A stretch of DNA of 40,651 nucleotides from Parvularcula sp039198765 (GCA_039198765.1 JBCCTF010000011.1:1-40651), one strand, 5' to 3'. Shown: positions 1-8,383, numbered from the stretch's first letter. Numbers and translations are program-made. Notes: generated by a model from the letters alone, not told the origin.

Positions 1-1
1 C

Positions 2-1165
2 TGGCCGATCAGCTATGAAGAGACCTACCGCCATCTCGATGGCGCGAAAGAGATTCTCGACATTGCCGATAAGCCGCTTGAAGGTTACAGTTTTGAGGGG
101 TGGACGGACAAACGCTTCCGCATCGCCACCTACGCACTCAGCAAGCCGACCCGTTTCGGCATCAAGTACCGCCAGGAGATCGAAGAGTCGGAGGCGATCA
201 CCTGCCTCTACAACGCCAATGCCACCGACCTTGATATCAGTGACGATGGCAGCCGCGCTGACAAAGTGAAGATCGCCGGCTACGACGGTCGACGCGAAGA
301 GGTCTCAGCAGCCCGCTTCGTCGTGGCGCTGGGCGGGCTCGAAAACCCGCGGTTCATGCTCAACAGCGTGGACAAGAACGGCCAGGCGCTCGGCAACGAA
401 AGCGACTGGGTCGGCCGCACGTTCATGGAGCACTTCCAGTGCCGCTTCGGCATCTTCACCCAGATGGATGAAAGCTTCTGGTCGCAATACATGAGCCCGC
501 TGCATCGCGGGAATGGTCGTCCGCTGCTGCCGTCCTTTGAGCTTATGGAGCGCGAAGGCATAGCCAACGGCACGGTGTCGATCCACCCCGCCTCCAAGAC
601 CAAGTTCTATGGCCGTCTCGCCATGATGCGCCGTGTACGTCGTGATGTGAACTGCACCGTGCCGCGCTTGAAGGCTGGTATCCAGGCGAGTGGTCAAAAC
701 CTCATTTGTGACGGTGAAGGCTATTTCGGCTCGATCCTTGAGCATCTGCCCAATCGCGACAGCCGTGTAATGGTGGACCCGAACGATCTCGATCCCTTCG
801 GCAAAGGCCGTATGCGTCTTAAATATGAGATCCTAGATCGTGACCTTCACACCATCCGCACGCTCGGCCTCGAAGTGGGCAAAGCGTTCGCTGAGATGAA
901 CATCGGCCGTGCACGGATCAACACTGGAACCCTCAACGGCACGCCGAAGATCGAAGCTCACGCCCACCACATGGGCACCACCCGCATGGCCTCCACGCCG
1001 AGCTACGGTGTGGTCGATGAGAACTGCCGCATCTTCTCGAAAGAGAATGTCTATGTTGCAGGCAGCTCGGTCTTCTCCACCGGCGGGGGCGTGAACCCAA
1101 CCCTGACGCTCGTCTCGCTGGCGTTGCGCTTGGGTGAGCACCTGGGCGAGCAGCTGAACGGCTGA
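2..1165 (+). CDS. GMC-family FAD-dependent oxidoreductase, C-terminal part (5' end outside window)
   Basis: The reading frame is open from base 2, so the window cuts the gene and the N-terminal FAD-binding dinucleotide fold is missing. What remains shows the GMC hallmark of the FAD domain (VVALGGLENPRFML, coded just after 310). It also has a typical GMC C-terminal domain with HHMGTTRM and VAGSSVFSTGGGVNPTLT. In the GMC family (choline, glucose, gluconate and sugar dehydrogenases) the His of such a motif and a downstream His or Asn form the active site that oxidises an alcohol group. The substrate cannot be told from this fragment. A GTG around 266 lies inside the gene and is not a real start. 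The family call is firm; the function is open. Confidence 0.9.
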   Translation, partial: WPISYEETYRHLDGAKEILDIADKPLEGYSFEGWTDKRFRIATYALSKPTRFGIKYRQEIEESEAITCLYNANATDLDISDDGSRADKVKIAGYDGRREEVSAARFVVALGGLENPRFMLNSVDKNGQALGNESDWVGRTFMEHFQCRFGIFTQMDESFWSQYMSPLHRGNGRPLLPSFELMEREGIANGTVSIHPASKTKFYGRLAMMRRVRRDVNCTVPRLKAGIQASGQNLICDGEGYFGSILEHLPNRDSRVMVDPNDLDPFGKGRMRLKYEILDRDLHTIRTLGLEVGKAFAEMNIGRARINTGTLNGTPKIEAHAHHMGTTRMASTPSYGVVDENCRIFSKENVYVAGSSVFSTGGGVNPTLTLVSLALRLGEHLGEQLNG

Positions 1166-1301
1166 CTAAACTGCAAATCGTTCGCAAAACTACTCGACAA
1201 GTGCGAGGGCCGCGCTAGCTCTTGATGCAGGTTGACAAAACTGCCGTGGCGACGCCAGTCACTACGGCCCGTCTCGCATTTCGATTGAGGAACTCTGTAA
1301 C

Positions 1302-1478
1302 GTGACACGCACAGCTACCACGCTCGCTTCGCTTCTTGTCTTCGGTTCGGGAACTGCGCTCGCGCATGTTGGCGATCACGGGCACTTCATGGCCCATCAC
1401 ATTGTTGTGCCTGCTGCCCTGGCGTCCTTGGCTGGCGTCGCGATTGTGGCGATACGCCGCCGTCGCTCTGGGCGCTAA
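1302..1478 (+). CDS. Small exported His-rich membrane protein (58 aa), possibly DUF6732-like
   Basis: A 58-codon frame starts at GTG 1302, with a GAGG at 1287-1290 as ribosome site (11-base spacing) and TAA at 1476-1478. Residues 1-21 form a signal peptide ending ALA. The predicted mature N-terminus is a histidine cluster (HVGDHGHFMAHH, His 22, 26, 28, 32 and 33). A hydrophobic helix of about 17 residues and an Arg-rich tail (RRRRSGR) follow, so it should sit in the inner membrane with the His cluster outside. It resembles small alphaproteobacterial proteins I recall as DUF6732, and the first segment of HupE/UreJ, but I cannot confirm either. It lies 56 bases upstream of the nickel SOD gene on the same strand. 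A TTGACA at 1232-1237 could be a -35 box, with no convincing -10. Confidence 0.6.
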   Translation: MTRTATTLASLLVFGSGTALAHVGDHGHFMAHHIVVPAALASLAGVAIVAIRRRRSGR

Positions 1479-1534
1479 CGGTCGTAGACAAGCCCCAGTT
1501 GTTTGGACAATCCAAATCCTGCATAGGGGCTTTT

Positions 1535-2026
1535 ATGATCCACGAACTCCTTTCCCGCCTCGACAAAACTGGCCTCATCGGCCGCGCCAGCGCTCACTGT
1601 GATATCCCTTGCGGTATCTACGACACGGGTCCGGCTCTCATTGCCGCCGTCTCCGTTGTCCGCCTGATGGATATCATGCACGACGCGAAGAGTGACGACC
1701 CGGTCGCCCTCGCAAACCTCCGTGCACGATGCACTCTCCGCAAGGAAGAGGAAGCCGAGAAGGTCAAGCAAGAGATCCGCGTGATCTGGGGCGACTATTT
1801 CAAAGGCCCGCTGCTTGAGAAGCATCCCGAGGTGCACGGCCTCGCGCATTCGATCATGATGAAGGCCAGCGCTTGCAAGCAAGACGTTCACCGCGACGAT
1901 GCTCTCGCCCTCGTTGACCTCGTGAATCAGTTTGCTGAGCTCTTCTGGACGACCAAGTCGGTCAAAACGGCGAAGGGTGCATGCCCGTATCCGCCGAACC
2001 TCGACGTGGTCTATCCTGTCCTCTGA
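1535..2026 (+). CDS. sodN: Nickel superoxide dismutase precursor
   Basis: This enzyme dismutates superoxide to oxygen and peroxide with a Ni ion held by an N-terminal hook. The hook is plain: residues 21-30 read HCDIPCGIYD, matching the family's HCxxPCxxY motif. His21, Cys22 and Cys26 correspond to mature His1, Cys2 and Cys6. The 20 residues before it are the propeptide that the maturation protease removes. The ATG at 1535 is preferred over an in-frame TTG at 1499 because AGGGG at 1525-1529 is a good ribosome site and the resulting propeptide has a usual length. The product is 163 aa (143 mature). The sodX protease gene follows after 9 bases. The enzyme is known from actinomycetes, marine cyanobacteria and scattered marine proteobacteria. 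Confidence 0.96.
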   Translation: MIHELLSRLDKTGLIGRASAHCDIPCGIYDTGPALIAAVSVVRLMDIMHDAKSDDPVALANLRARCTLRKEEEAEKVKQEIRVIWGDYFKGPLLEKHPEVHGLAHSIMMKASACKQDVHRDDALALVDLVNQFAELFWTTKSVKTAKGACPYPPNLDVVYPVL

Positions 2027-2035
2027 ATTTGGACG

Positions 2036-2323
2036 ATGCTCGGTTTTACGCTGATCCGCGTGGTCGGTGACAGCATGGGCCGAGCGCTTCCCGATGGCAG
2101 CTTCGCGCTTTTCAGGAAAACCAAAAGCGTGTCGAGCGGGGACATCGTCCTCGCCCGGCACCACCGCTTTGGCGAGATCGTGAAACGCGTCGAGCTGACG
2201 ACGCCAGAGACCCTCACGCTCGCAGGCGACTCTCCCGACTCTGTTTCAAGTTCTGACATCGGCACGTTGCCATTGTCCGCCGTGATCGGACGATTGGTCT
2301 GGTGCTCAAAGCCGCCAGCTTAA
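2036..2323 (+). CDS. sodX: Nickel-type SOD maturation protease (signal-peptidase-like)
   Basis: A 95-residue S26-type serine peptidase that in known systems cleaves the NiSOD propeptide so that the nickel hook can form. The nucleophile box is GDSM (Ser13). The general base is Lys50 in EIVKRV, after the conserved GDIVLA. The C-terminal box GDSPDSVSSSDIG matches the signal peptidase GDN..S.DSR region. There is no membrane anchor, unlike LepB, which fits SodX acting on a cytoplasmic precursor. It starts 9 bases after sodN with only a weak GGA before ATG 2036, so it may be translationally coupled. Its TAA is read inside the palindrome TTAA (2320-2323), which also supplies the stop of the convergent thiolase gene. 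Confidence 0.93.
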   Translation: MLGFTLIRVVGDSMGRALPDGSFALFRKTKSVSSGDIVLARHHRFGEIVKRVELTTPETLTLAGDSPDSVSSSDIGTLPLSAVIGRLVWCSKPPA

Positions 2324-3555
2324 GCCGCGCGGCTCACCACAAACGAACAGTTCGTCGTCGCCGATCCACCAACATTGTACGTACCCACACGTTTCGCGCC
2401 TTCAACCTGGGTCTCGCCAGAGCGCTCGGTCACTTGCTTCCAGCCATCCAAAAGCATCCGCACTCCGGTGGCACCGACAGGGTGACCAAGGCCGATCAAT
2501 CCGCCTGACGGGTTGACGGGCAAGGCGCCATCGCGCGCGATCCGCCCTTCCTCAATCGCCTTCCACCCCTCGCCAGGCGCTGTCAGGCCGAAGTGCTCGA
2601 TCGCCATGTACTCCGTGATCGAGAAGCAGTCGTGGGTCTCGATCGCATCCAGCTCCTCAGGCCCGGAAATCCCTGCGCGTGCGTAGGCATCCGTGATTGC
2701 CTTGCGCACCATCGGGAAGATATAGTCCGAAGACTGACTATCGCTCAGTTTCGTCTCAAGTTTGATCGGTGAGGTCGTGTGCCCCCAACCATCAATCCGC
2801 GCGAGGTCCGACATCTTGAGGCCGCGACGATGGGCATAATGCTCAGCATACCCCTCCGATGCCAGAAAGATCACGGCGGCACCGTCCGTCACTTGGGCGC
2901 AGTCTTGCCGACGCATCCACCCTTCAATCACAGGGTTTGCTTCGTCGCTCGCCGTGAAGCTTTCATCCGTGAAACCCCATTCCCGTGTCTGGGCAAAGGG
3001 GTTCCGTTTCGCGTTCGCAAAATTGGTCCGCGAGATCTCCATCAGATGCTCATAGCGGAGTCCGTAGCGGCGGTCATATTCCTCCGCCAACTGAGAGAAC
3101 ATGGCTGGCCAAACGTAGGTGGCATCCTGCGCCTCCGCGCCGCGCCACGCTGCGGCCCCCAGATGATCAGCAGCTTGACGACCGGGCACATTGCGCATCA
3201 GCTCAATGCCAGCGACGCAAGCCACGTCATACCGACCGCTCTCAATATCAGCCATCGCTGCCATCGCAGCGAGGGAACCCGAAGCGCACGCCCCCTCATG
3301 GCGCGAGGCTGGCATACCCCGAAATCCTGGATCGACATGTCCAAAAAACCCGCCGAGGAGGCCCTGACCAGCAAAGAGCTCCCCCACGAAATTGCCCACG
3401 TGACCGACTTGCACGTCGCTCGCGTCGAGCTCGCACGTCTCCAGCGCGGAACGCACCCCTTCGTTAAACAGGGCGAACAGATCGCCCTCTTCTCGGGTGA
3501 TATGGCTCGTGAAATCCGTCTGCGCGCCGCCAAGGATGTAGACAGGTTTGCTCAT
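2320..3555 (-). CDS. SCP2/SCP-x-type thiolase (acetyl-CoA acetyltransferase family)
   Basis: A 411-residue thiolase-superfamily protein. The acyl-accepting cysteine is Cys90 in EGACASG. HDCFS at 308-312 is the SCP2-thiolase form of the second catalytic Cys-His region. GGLIGLGHPVGATG carries His358. The usual C-terminal CxG cysteine of degradative and biosynthetic thiolases is absent (the C-terminus reads NVGGSATTNCSF), as in SCP2-type thiolases. It should cleave or condense acyl-CoA in fatty-acid, branched-chain or sterol-like degradation; the substrate is unknown. Many bacterial SCP2-type thiolases are paired with a DUF35 zinc-ribbon partner; none is present here. It is divergent from the oxygenase gene at 3670 across 114 bases. 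Its stop overlaps that of sodX by 4 bases. Confidence 0.9.
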   Translation of the reverse strand: MSKPVYILGGAQTDFTSHITREEGDLFALFNEGVRSALETCELDASDVQVGHVGNFVGELFAGQGLLGGFFGHVDPGFRGMPASRHEGACASGSLAAMAAMADIESGRYDVACVAGIELMRNVPGRQAADHLGAAAWRGAEAQDATYVWPAMFSQLAEEYDRRYGLRYEHLMEISRTNFANAKRNPFAQTREWGFTDESFTASDEANPVIEGWMRRQDCAQVTDGAAVIFLASEGYAEHYAHRRGLKMSDLARIDGWGHTTSPIKLETKLSDSQSSDYIFPMVRKAITDAYARAGISGPEELDAIETHDCFSITEYMAIEHFGLTAPGEGWKAIEEGRIARDGALPVNPSGGLIGLGHPVGATGVRMLLDGWKQVTERSGETQVEGAKRVGTYNVGGSATTNCSFVVSRAA

Positions 3556-3669
3556 GCCGTTCCTCCGACTTTATGCGCTGGCCTAGCACGCAGGCTTTGG
3601 CCCGGCCAGCTTGCGCGGGGAGGCTCTGCTTTCTAGGCTGTGTCCAGCAATTCGAGGGACCCAGCCACC

Positions 3670-5163
3670 ATGGGCGCTACACTGAAAGCCGCATACGATC
3701 CGAAGATTTCGGCAACCCCGCACCCCTATCTCAATGGCCCATGGGCTCCGTGTACGACAGAATACGACGCAGATAAGCTTGAGGTGGTTGGCGACATCCC
3801 CAAGGATCTGTCTGGCGTCTATATTCGGAACACGGAGAATCCGCTGTTCGATGCCATCGGCGTCTACCACCCCTTCGATGGCGACGGCATGCTCCACGCC
3901 ATGTCATTTGAGAACGGCAAGGCAACCTACCGCAACCGCTTCGTCCAGACCAAAGGCTTTCAGGCAGAGCAAGAGGCGGGCCGCTCCCTCTGGGCTGGTG
4001 TCGCTGCGAACCCGAAGAAATCAGAGCGCGAAGGCTGGGGCGCGCGAGGCCGGATGAAAGATGCATCGTCGACGGACGTTGTTGTTCATGCGGGCGAAGT
4101 CCTCTCGACTTTCTACATGTGCGGAGAGGGCTATCAGCTAGATCCTTATGAGCTGTCCGACCACGGAACAGCCTCGTGGGTTCCGCCGGAAGGCATCTCC
4201 GCCCACCCAAAGGTTGATCCGCATACGGGCGACATGATGTTCTTCAACTACGGCAAAGAAGCGCCCTACATGCATTACGGCGTCGTCGGTCCGTCGGGGC
4301 AGCTAGATCATCTGGTCCCCGTCGAATTGCCCGGCCCTAGGCTGCCCCATGATATGGCGTTCACGGAGAATTACTCGATCCTGATCGACATGCCGCTCTT
4401 TTGGAAGGAAGAGCTGCTCGAGGCGGGCATTCATTCAGCCGCCTGGCATCCGAACCTTCCCACCCGCTTTGCGATCATTCCGCGCCGAGGGTCGCCGAAT
4501 GAAATCAAGTGGTTTGAGGCGGCCCCCACCTACGTCCTGCACTGGACGAATGCGTGGGAGGAGGGCGATGAGGTCGTCGTCGACGGCTATTTCCAGGAGG
4601 ACCCCGATCCCGCGCCCATCCAAATGCCTGGTCTCGACCCGCGTTTTGGCAAGCTGCTCGCGAACATCGACTACCACTCGTTCAAGCCGAAGCTGCACCG
4701 TTGGCGCTTCAACATGGTGACGGGCAAGACGACAGAAGAACGTCTGTATAATGATGACTATGTCGAGTTCGGGACGATCAATCAGCAGGCGGCGTGCCGC
4801 CCGAACCGGTATGTCTACAGCGCGACGGCGCAGCCAGGCATGTTCCTGTTCAACGGCCTGAAGAAGCACGACCTTGAGACGGGTGATATGCAGAAGCTGT
4901 CGTTCGGCCAGAACAGGTTCGGCAGTGAGGCACCGTTTGCACCCCGTGATGGGGCCACGGATGAAGACGACGGCTACGTCCTGTCTTACATCACGGATAT
5001 GAACGAGGATCGTTCCGAGTGCGTCATATTGGATGCCAAAGACATCTCCCAAGGTCCGGTAGCTCGGATCATTTTGCCCCACCGCATCTCTAGCGGCACC
5101 CACGCAGTTTGGGCTTCGCACGACGAAATCCGGCGAGGGAAAGCTGCGCGGGCGGCGGCCTAG
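3670..5163 (+). CDS. Carotenoid oxygenase family protein (carotenoid/lignostilbene cleavage type)
   Basis: A 497-residue member of the RPE65/carotenoid-cleavage-dioxygenase family. These enzymes use non-heme Fe(II) held by four histidines to split a C=C bond with oxygen. Candidate ligands are all present: His179 (SAHPKVDP), His227 (LPHDMAF), His291 (LHWTNAWEEG) and His478 (SSGTHAVW). The N-terminal GVYIRNTENPLF and HPFDGDGMLHAM are family hallmarks. I chose ATG 3670, preceded by GAGGG at 3654-3658, over GTG 3640, which adds ten unconserved residues. Whether it cleaves carotenoids, apocarotenals or stilbene-type aromatics cannot be said from sequence. Its TAG lies in the palindrome CTAG (5160-5163), shared with the convergent dehydrogenase. 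Confidence 0.93.
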   Translation: MGATLKAAYDPKISATPHPYLNGPWAPCTTEYDADKLEVVGDIPKDLSGVYIRNTENPLFDAIGVYHPFDGDGMLHAMSFENGKATYRNRFVQTKGFQAEQEAGRSLWAGVAANPKKSEREGWGARGRMKDASSTDVVVHAGEVLSTFYMCGEGYQLDPYELSDHGTASWVPPEGISAHPKVDPHTGDMMFFNYGKEAPYMHYGVVGPSGQLDHLVPVELPGPRLPHDMAFTENYSILIDMPLFWKEELLEAGIHSAAWHPNLPTRFAIIPRRGSPNEIKWFEAAPTYVLHWTNAWEEGDEVVVDGYFQEDPDPAPIQMPGLDPRFGKLLANIDYHSFKPKLHRWRFNMVTGKTTEERLYNDDYVEFGTINQQAACRPNRYVYSATAQPGMFLFNGLKKHDLETGDMQKLSFGQNRFGSEAPFAPRDGATDEDDGYVLSYITDMNEDRSECVILDAKDISQGPVARIILPHRISSGTHAVWASHDEIRRGKAARAAA

Positions 5164-6071
5164 TAGCCTCGGTCCGGGAACACGGTCGACTGCAGCGTGC
5201 CGTCCATGAAGGCAGGCAGGTGACGGAGGAACGCATCGGCCGTGTCCTCCGCCAACGTGATACCGGAAACGTGCGGCGTTACGGTGACCCTGGGATGAGC
5301 CCAAAACGGTTCGGTCTTCGGTAGAGGCTCTTCTCGAAAGACGTCGAGCACGGCGTGCCTGAGGTTGCCGTTATCCAGCGCACGGAGCAAAGCTTCGTCA
5401 TCAAGCGTCGCGCCGCGGCCGATGTTAATGACCAGGGCGTCCCGGCACGCATCGAAAACCTGCGAGCCGATCAAGCGATCTGTTGCTGGTGTCCGAGGGA
5501 ACGCACCGACAATGATATCTGCACCTTTAAAGTCCTTGAGCGCCCGAACCTCCGTAAACGGATCAACGTGTCGCGCGGAACGGCCATAGCCAATCACGCG
5601 GCGAGCCAGCGGCGCAAGCATCGAGGCGATCCCCTGGGCGACACCGCCGACGCCCAGGATGGCGACGTCTGTGTTGAAGAGGAAACGCCCCTCCAGCCGT
5701 TCGACGTTCCACTCCGATTGCGCTTGCAGCTTCCGACGCTCCGTATGCAGCTGAAGATCGGAAAGAATGTAGGATAGCACATACTCGCCAATCTGCTGCC
5801 CCATCTTCCCCACTGTTCTTGTGAGGAGCGGCACCTTGCCATCAGAGGGCAGCGAGCTCAGCACATGGTCAGCGCCCGCCCCGGCAATATGTACCCAGTC
5901 GTAGGCATCGAGCGGCTCATCGTGCATCCCGCGGAAGGTGATCAGCACACGGCGCCCTGGCCGGTCGCTCAGAGGCTCCTCCGTCACGTTCAGCCTGAGA
6001 TGGTCGATCCGTGCACGAACGGCATCAGCATAAGGCACAGCGAGCCTCACCCATACCGTCTCGTCACCCAT
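5160..6071 (-). CDS. D-isomer-specific 2-hydroxyacid dehydrogenase (GhrA-like)
   Basis: A 303-residue NAD(P)H-dependent dehydrogenase of the 2-hydroxyacid family, nearest in architecture to glyoxylate/hydroxypyruvate reductase A. The Rossmann motif GVGGVAQGIA is at 140-149. The catalytic triad is Arg219 (INIGRGATLD), Glu248 (REEPLP) and His267 (VTPHVSG). The N-terminal 130 residues are the short catalytic half typical of this subgroup. Likely reaction: reduction of glyoxylate or hydroxypyruvate to glycolate or glycerate in the cytoplasm; the exact substrate is inferred. It stands alone on the minus strand and ends tail-to-tail with the carotenoid oxygenase gene with a 4-base overlap. Confidence 0.9.
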   Translation of the reverse strand: MGDETVWVRLAVPYADAVRARIDHLRLNVTEEPLSDRPGRRVLITFRGMHDEPLDAYDWVHIAGAGADHVLSSLPSDGKVPLLTRTVGKMGQQIGEYVLSYILSDLQLHTERRKLQAQSEWNVERLEGRFLFNTDVAILGVGGVAQGIASMLAPLARRVIGYGRSARHVDPFTEVRALKDFKGADIIVGAFPRTPATDRLIGSQVFDACRDALVINIGRGATLDDEALLRALDNGNLRHAVLDVFREEPLPKTEPFWAHPRVTVTPHVSGITLAEDTADAFLRHLPAFMDGTLQSTVFPDRGY

Positions 6072-6146
6072 CGCCGCCTCCCGAAAGCTTGCACCGCCCA
6101 GCGTAGCGGCCTAGCGCCAGCTAACGCAAAACGAGAGGATGAGCAC

Positions 6147-6404
6147 GTGATCTTTGACGCCATCGGCATCTTCGGCGTGCTGTTGATCCTCGCTGCGTAC
6201 TTCCTGCTCCAGGTAGAGAAGCTCTCATCGGACTCTCTGCCCTATCCGGTGCTGAACCTCGCGGGCGCAGTGCTGATCCTGGTGAGCCTGACCCACACCT
6301 TCAACCTCGCGTCCTTTGTGATCGAGTGTGCGTGGATCGCGATCAGCCTGTTCGGTATCTGGAAGATCCTGCGCCGGCGCGGGCAGGGCGGCGACAAAGC
6401 TTGA
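6147..6404 (+). CDS. Small membrane protein, CBU_0592-like
   Basis: An 85-residue integral membrane protein with three hydrophobic segments (about 1-18, 30-48 and 53-70) and a basic tail (KILRRRGQGG). The pattern, with YPVLNLAGAVLILVSL in the middle helix, matches the small CBU_0592-type family of unknown function. The start is GTG 6147, with GAGAGG at 6133-6138 eight bases upstream. The frame is open further upstream, but that part lies opposite the start of the dehydrogenase gene and has no ribosome site. It probably shares a transcript with the RNase D gene 48 bases downstream. No function can be proposed. Confidence 0.75.
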   Translation: MIFDAIGIFGVLLILAAYFLLQVEKLSSDSLPYPVLNLAGAVLILVSLTHTFNLASFVIECAWIAISLFGIWKILRRRGQGGDKA

Positions 6405-6452
6405 CGCGCCCGCCGGACATGGCCGAGACCCCCGCGACCGATAGGAGGACCC

Positions 6453-7079
6453 ATGACGATCACGCTGAGCAAGGGGGATTTGCCAGAGAGCTTCGACTGG
6501 AGCGCCGCGCGCGATGGCTGCGTGGCGGTGGACAGCGAGACCCTGGGCCTGAACCCTGTTCGTGATCGGCTGTGTGTCGTGCAGCTGAGCCTGGGCGATG
6601 GGAATGCGCATCTCGTCCAGCTTGCGCAAGGAGAGTATAAAGCGCCGCGTCTGAAGGCGCTGATGGCCGACACGTCGGTGACCAAGATCTTTCACTACGC
6701 TCGTTTCGACGTGGCGGTGATGAAGGCGTATCTCAGTGTTGAGACCACGCCGATCTATTGCACCAAAATCGCATCCAAGCTGGTGCGGACTTATACCGAC
6801 CGCCATGGCCTCAAAGATGTCGTGAAGGAGGCTGCGGGCGTCGACCTGTCGAAGCAGCAGCAGTCCTCTGACTGGGGTGCGGATGAGCTGTCCGATGCGC
6901 AAAAGCACTATGCGGCGTCGGACGTTCTGCACCTTCACGATGTGAAAGCTTGGTTAGATACACGTCTGGCGCGAGAAGGCCGGGCTGAGATGGCCCAAGC
7001 GTGTTTCGACTTTCTACCGACGCGGGCCGCATTGGACCTAGGCGGATGGCCGGAAACCGATATTTTCGCCCACAGCTAA
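6453..7079 (+). CDS. RNase D-like 3'-5' exoribonuclease (DEDDy), short form
   Basis: A 208-residue protein made only of the DEDD exonuclease domain. The metal-binding and catalytic residues are visible: Asp27 and Glu29 (VDSETLGL), Asp86 (YARFDVAVM), and Tyr153 with Asp157 (HYAASDVLHLHD). E. coli RNase D is about 375 aa and carries two HRDC domains; these are absent here, as in the short alphaproteobacterial relatives. It should trim RNA 3' ends, such as tRNA precursors, in the cytoplasm. A strong AGGAGG precedes ATG 6453. It lies just upstream of lptC, but about 90 AT-richer bases separate the two, so lptC may have its own promoter. Confidence 0.9.
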   Translation: MTITLSKGDLPESFDWSAARDGCVAVDSETLGLNPVRDRLCVVQLSLGDGNAHLVQLAQGEYKAPRLKALMADTSVTKIFHYARFDVAVMKAYLSVETTPIYCTKIASKLVRTYTDRHGLKDVVKEAAGVDLSKQQQSSDWGADELSDAQKHYAASDVLHLHDVKAWLDTRLAREGRAEMAQACFDFLPTRAALDLGGWPETDIFAHS

Positions 7080-7168
7080 GCTGCTTTTCACCCCAAGACA
7101 CATCTGCACACCTTTTAACTCTTTGTTTCACGTGCCACGTATGGAGTGTGGGACAGGGGAAGACGAAC

Positions 7169-7876
7169 ATGAACGCCGTGGGGGCGAAGGAGTTGCCGAC
7201 CTTTATGATGGGTCCGCATGTCAGCCAGGAAGCCAAGCGCGTCCACCGGCACTCTGTGCTGGTGCGCCAGTTGCGGCTAGCTGTTCCCGCACTCGCTGCT
7301 GGTCTCGCCATGACCTATGCGTTCAGCGCGTCGCCGCCTCGGGTGGACCCTGAATTCGCGAAACAGTTCTCTGGCCTTGATGCTGATGCAGAAGGCCTGA
7401 AGCTCGCAAGCCCTCGCTACTCAGGCGAAGACCTTTCCGGCAAACCGTTTGAAGTGGCCGCGGCCACCGCGACGCGTGCTGGTGGCGATCCTGACAAAAT
7501 GGACCTCGAAAACCCGCAGGCCCGGCGGATCAGTGAGACCGGCGCGGTGATGACCGTCCGCGCGGACGACGGTCTCTACGACCAAGACGCGCAGGTGATG
7601 GACCTCTCGTCCAACGTGGAAATGGCGCAGGGTTCGGGCGAGGGAACTTTCATTCTCAACACCGAAGCGGCGACGATGAACTTGGATAGCCAGGTGCTTC
7701 AGTCCAATGCTGAAGTGACGGGCGCGGGCGAGCAGGGCACCTTGCGTGCTGATCGCGGCACCCTCTACCAAAATGAAGACCGCCTCGTGCTGGAAGGCGG
7801 CGTGAAAATCATTCTCGCCCCTCGCGAGCCGAAGTCAGAAAGCGACGACGGCAGTGAGACCACGGGCGGGTCATAG
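7169..7876 (+). CDS. lptC: LPS export system protein LptC
   Basis: A 235-residue bitopic inner-membrane protein. It has a basic N-terminus, one transmembrane helix at about 34-53 (LRLAVPALAAGLAMTYAF) and a periplasmic beta-jellyroll-type domain with repeats such as VRADDGLYDQDAQVMDL and RADRGTLYQNEDRLVL. LptC receives lipopolysaccharide from the LptB2FG transporter and passes it to LptA. The identity is supported by the domain layout and above all by lptA and lptB following directly. ATG 7169 has CAGGGGA at 7154-7160; the longer upstream frame is not needed. The acidic C-terminal tail (SESDDGSETT) is likely disordered. Confidence 0.92.
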   Translation: MNAVGAKELPTFMMGPHVSQEAKRVHRHSVLVRQLRLAVPALAAGLAMTYAFSASPPRVDPEFAKQFSGLDADAEGLKLASPRYSGEDLSGKPFEVAAATATRAGGDPDKMDLENPQARRISETGAVMTVRADDGLYDQDAQVMDLSSNVEMAQGSGEGTFILNTEAATMNLDSQVLQSNAEVTGAGEQGTLRADRGTLYQNEDRLVLEGGVKIILAPREPKSESDDGSETTGGS

Positions 7877-7894
7877 CCTTTAGGCCAACCACTG

Positions 7895-8383
7895 GTGCTG
7901 ACTTTCTCTCTTCGCGCGGCTTTTGTGGCCCTTTTGCTGACCGCGCCAGCCTATGCGCAGTCCGGCGTTGGGTTTGATCCCAGCGAAGAAACCGCGATCG
8001 ATGCAGAGCGTGTGGAGCGCTTTGAAGGCGGCAACCGCATGGTGGGAAGCGGCGGGATCACGATCACCCAGCCCGGCGTGATCCTGAAGGCCGAGCGGAT
8101 GGAGATCACCTTCATTCCCGGGACGTCGGAGATCGATAACCTGATCGCCATTGGCAAGGTGCGGTATGCGAATGTGGACGGCGATGCGATTGCCGGTGCG
8201 CGGGCCGTCTATCGGGCCAATGATGATCAACTGACGGTCACCGGCGATGTGGTCGTCTTGCAAGGCGGCCAGATCGCGACGGGGAACGAGCTCGTCTACA
8301 ACACCGATACCGGCGCGATGACCATGACCAGCGGTCCTGGCGGGCGCGTGCGCAGCCTCATACCCAAGAAGGCGGACAGCTGA
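7895..8383 (+). CDS. lptA: LPS transport periplasmic protein LptA (OstA-like)
   Basis: A 162-residue exported protein. Residues 1-21 are a signal peptide with an AYA-Q cleavage site. The rest has the OstA/LptA repeat pattern (DAERVERFEGGNRMVGSGGITI, then LKAERMEITF, then IAGARAVYRANDDQLTV). LptA oligomers bridge the periplasm and carry LPS from LptC to the outer-membrane LptDE complex. The start is GTG 7895, with TTTAGG about ten bases upstream. Its TGA overlaps the lptB ATG by one base (TGATG at 8381-8385), indicating translational coupling. Confidence 0.93.
   Translation: MLTFSLRAAFVALLLTAPAYAQSGVGFDPSEETAIDAERVERFEGGNRMVGSGGITITQPGVILKAERMEITFIPGTSEIDNLIAIGKVRYANVDGDAIAGARAVYRANDDQLTVTGDVVVLQGGQIATGNELVYNTDTGAMTMTSGPGGRVRSLIPKKADS

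Noticed and set aside
305..745. Long minus-strand frames opposite the GMC oxidoreductase, and similar antisense frames elsewhere (for example 4435-5304, 8296-9069, 18672-19661)
   Set aside because: They lie opposite clearly real genes, show no recognisable motifs or ribosome sites, and are expected in GC-rich DNA.
2779..3636. A 285-codon plus-strand frame opposite the thiolase gene
   Set aside because: The thiolase on the other strand has its full set of catalytic motifs; this frame has none and is a mirror of it.
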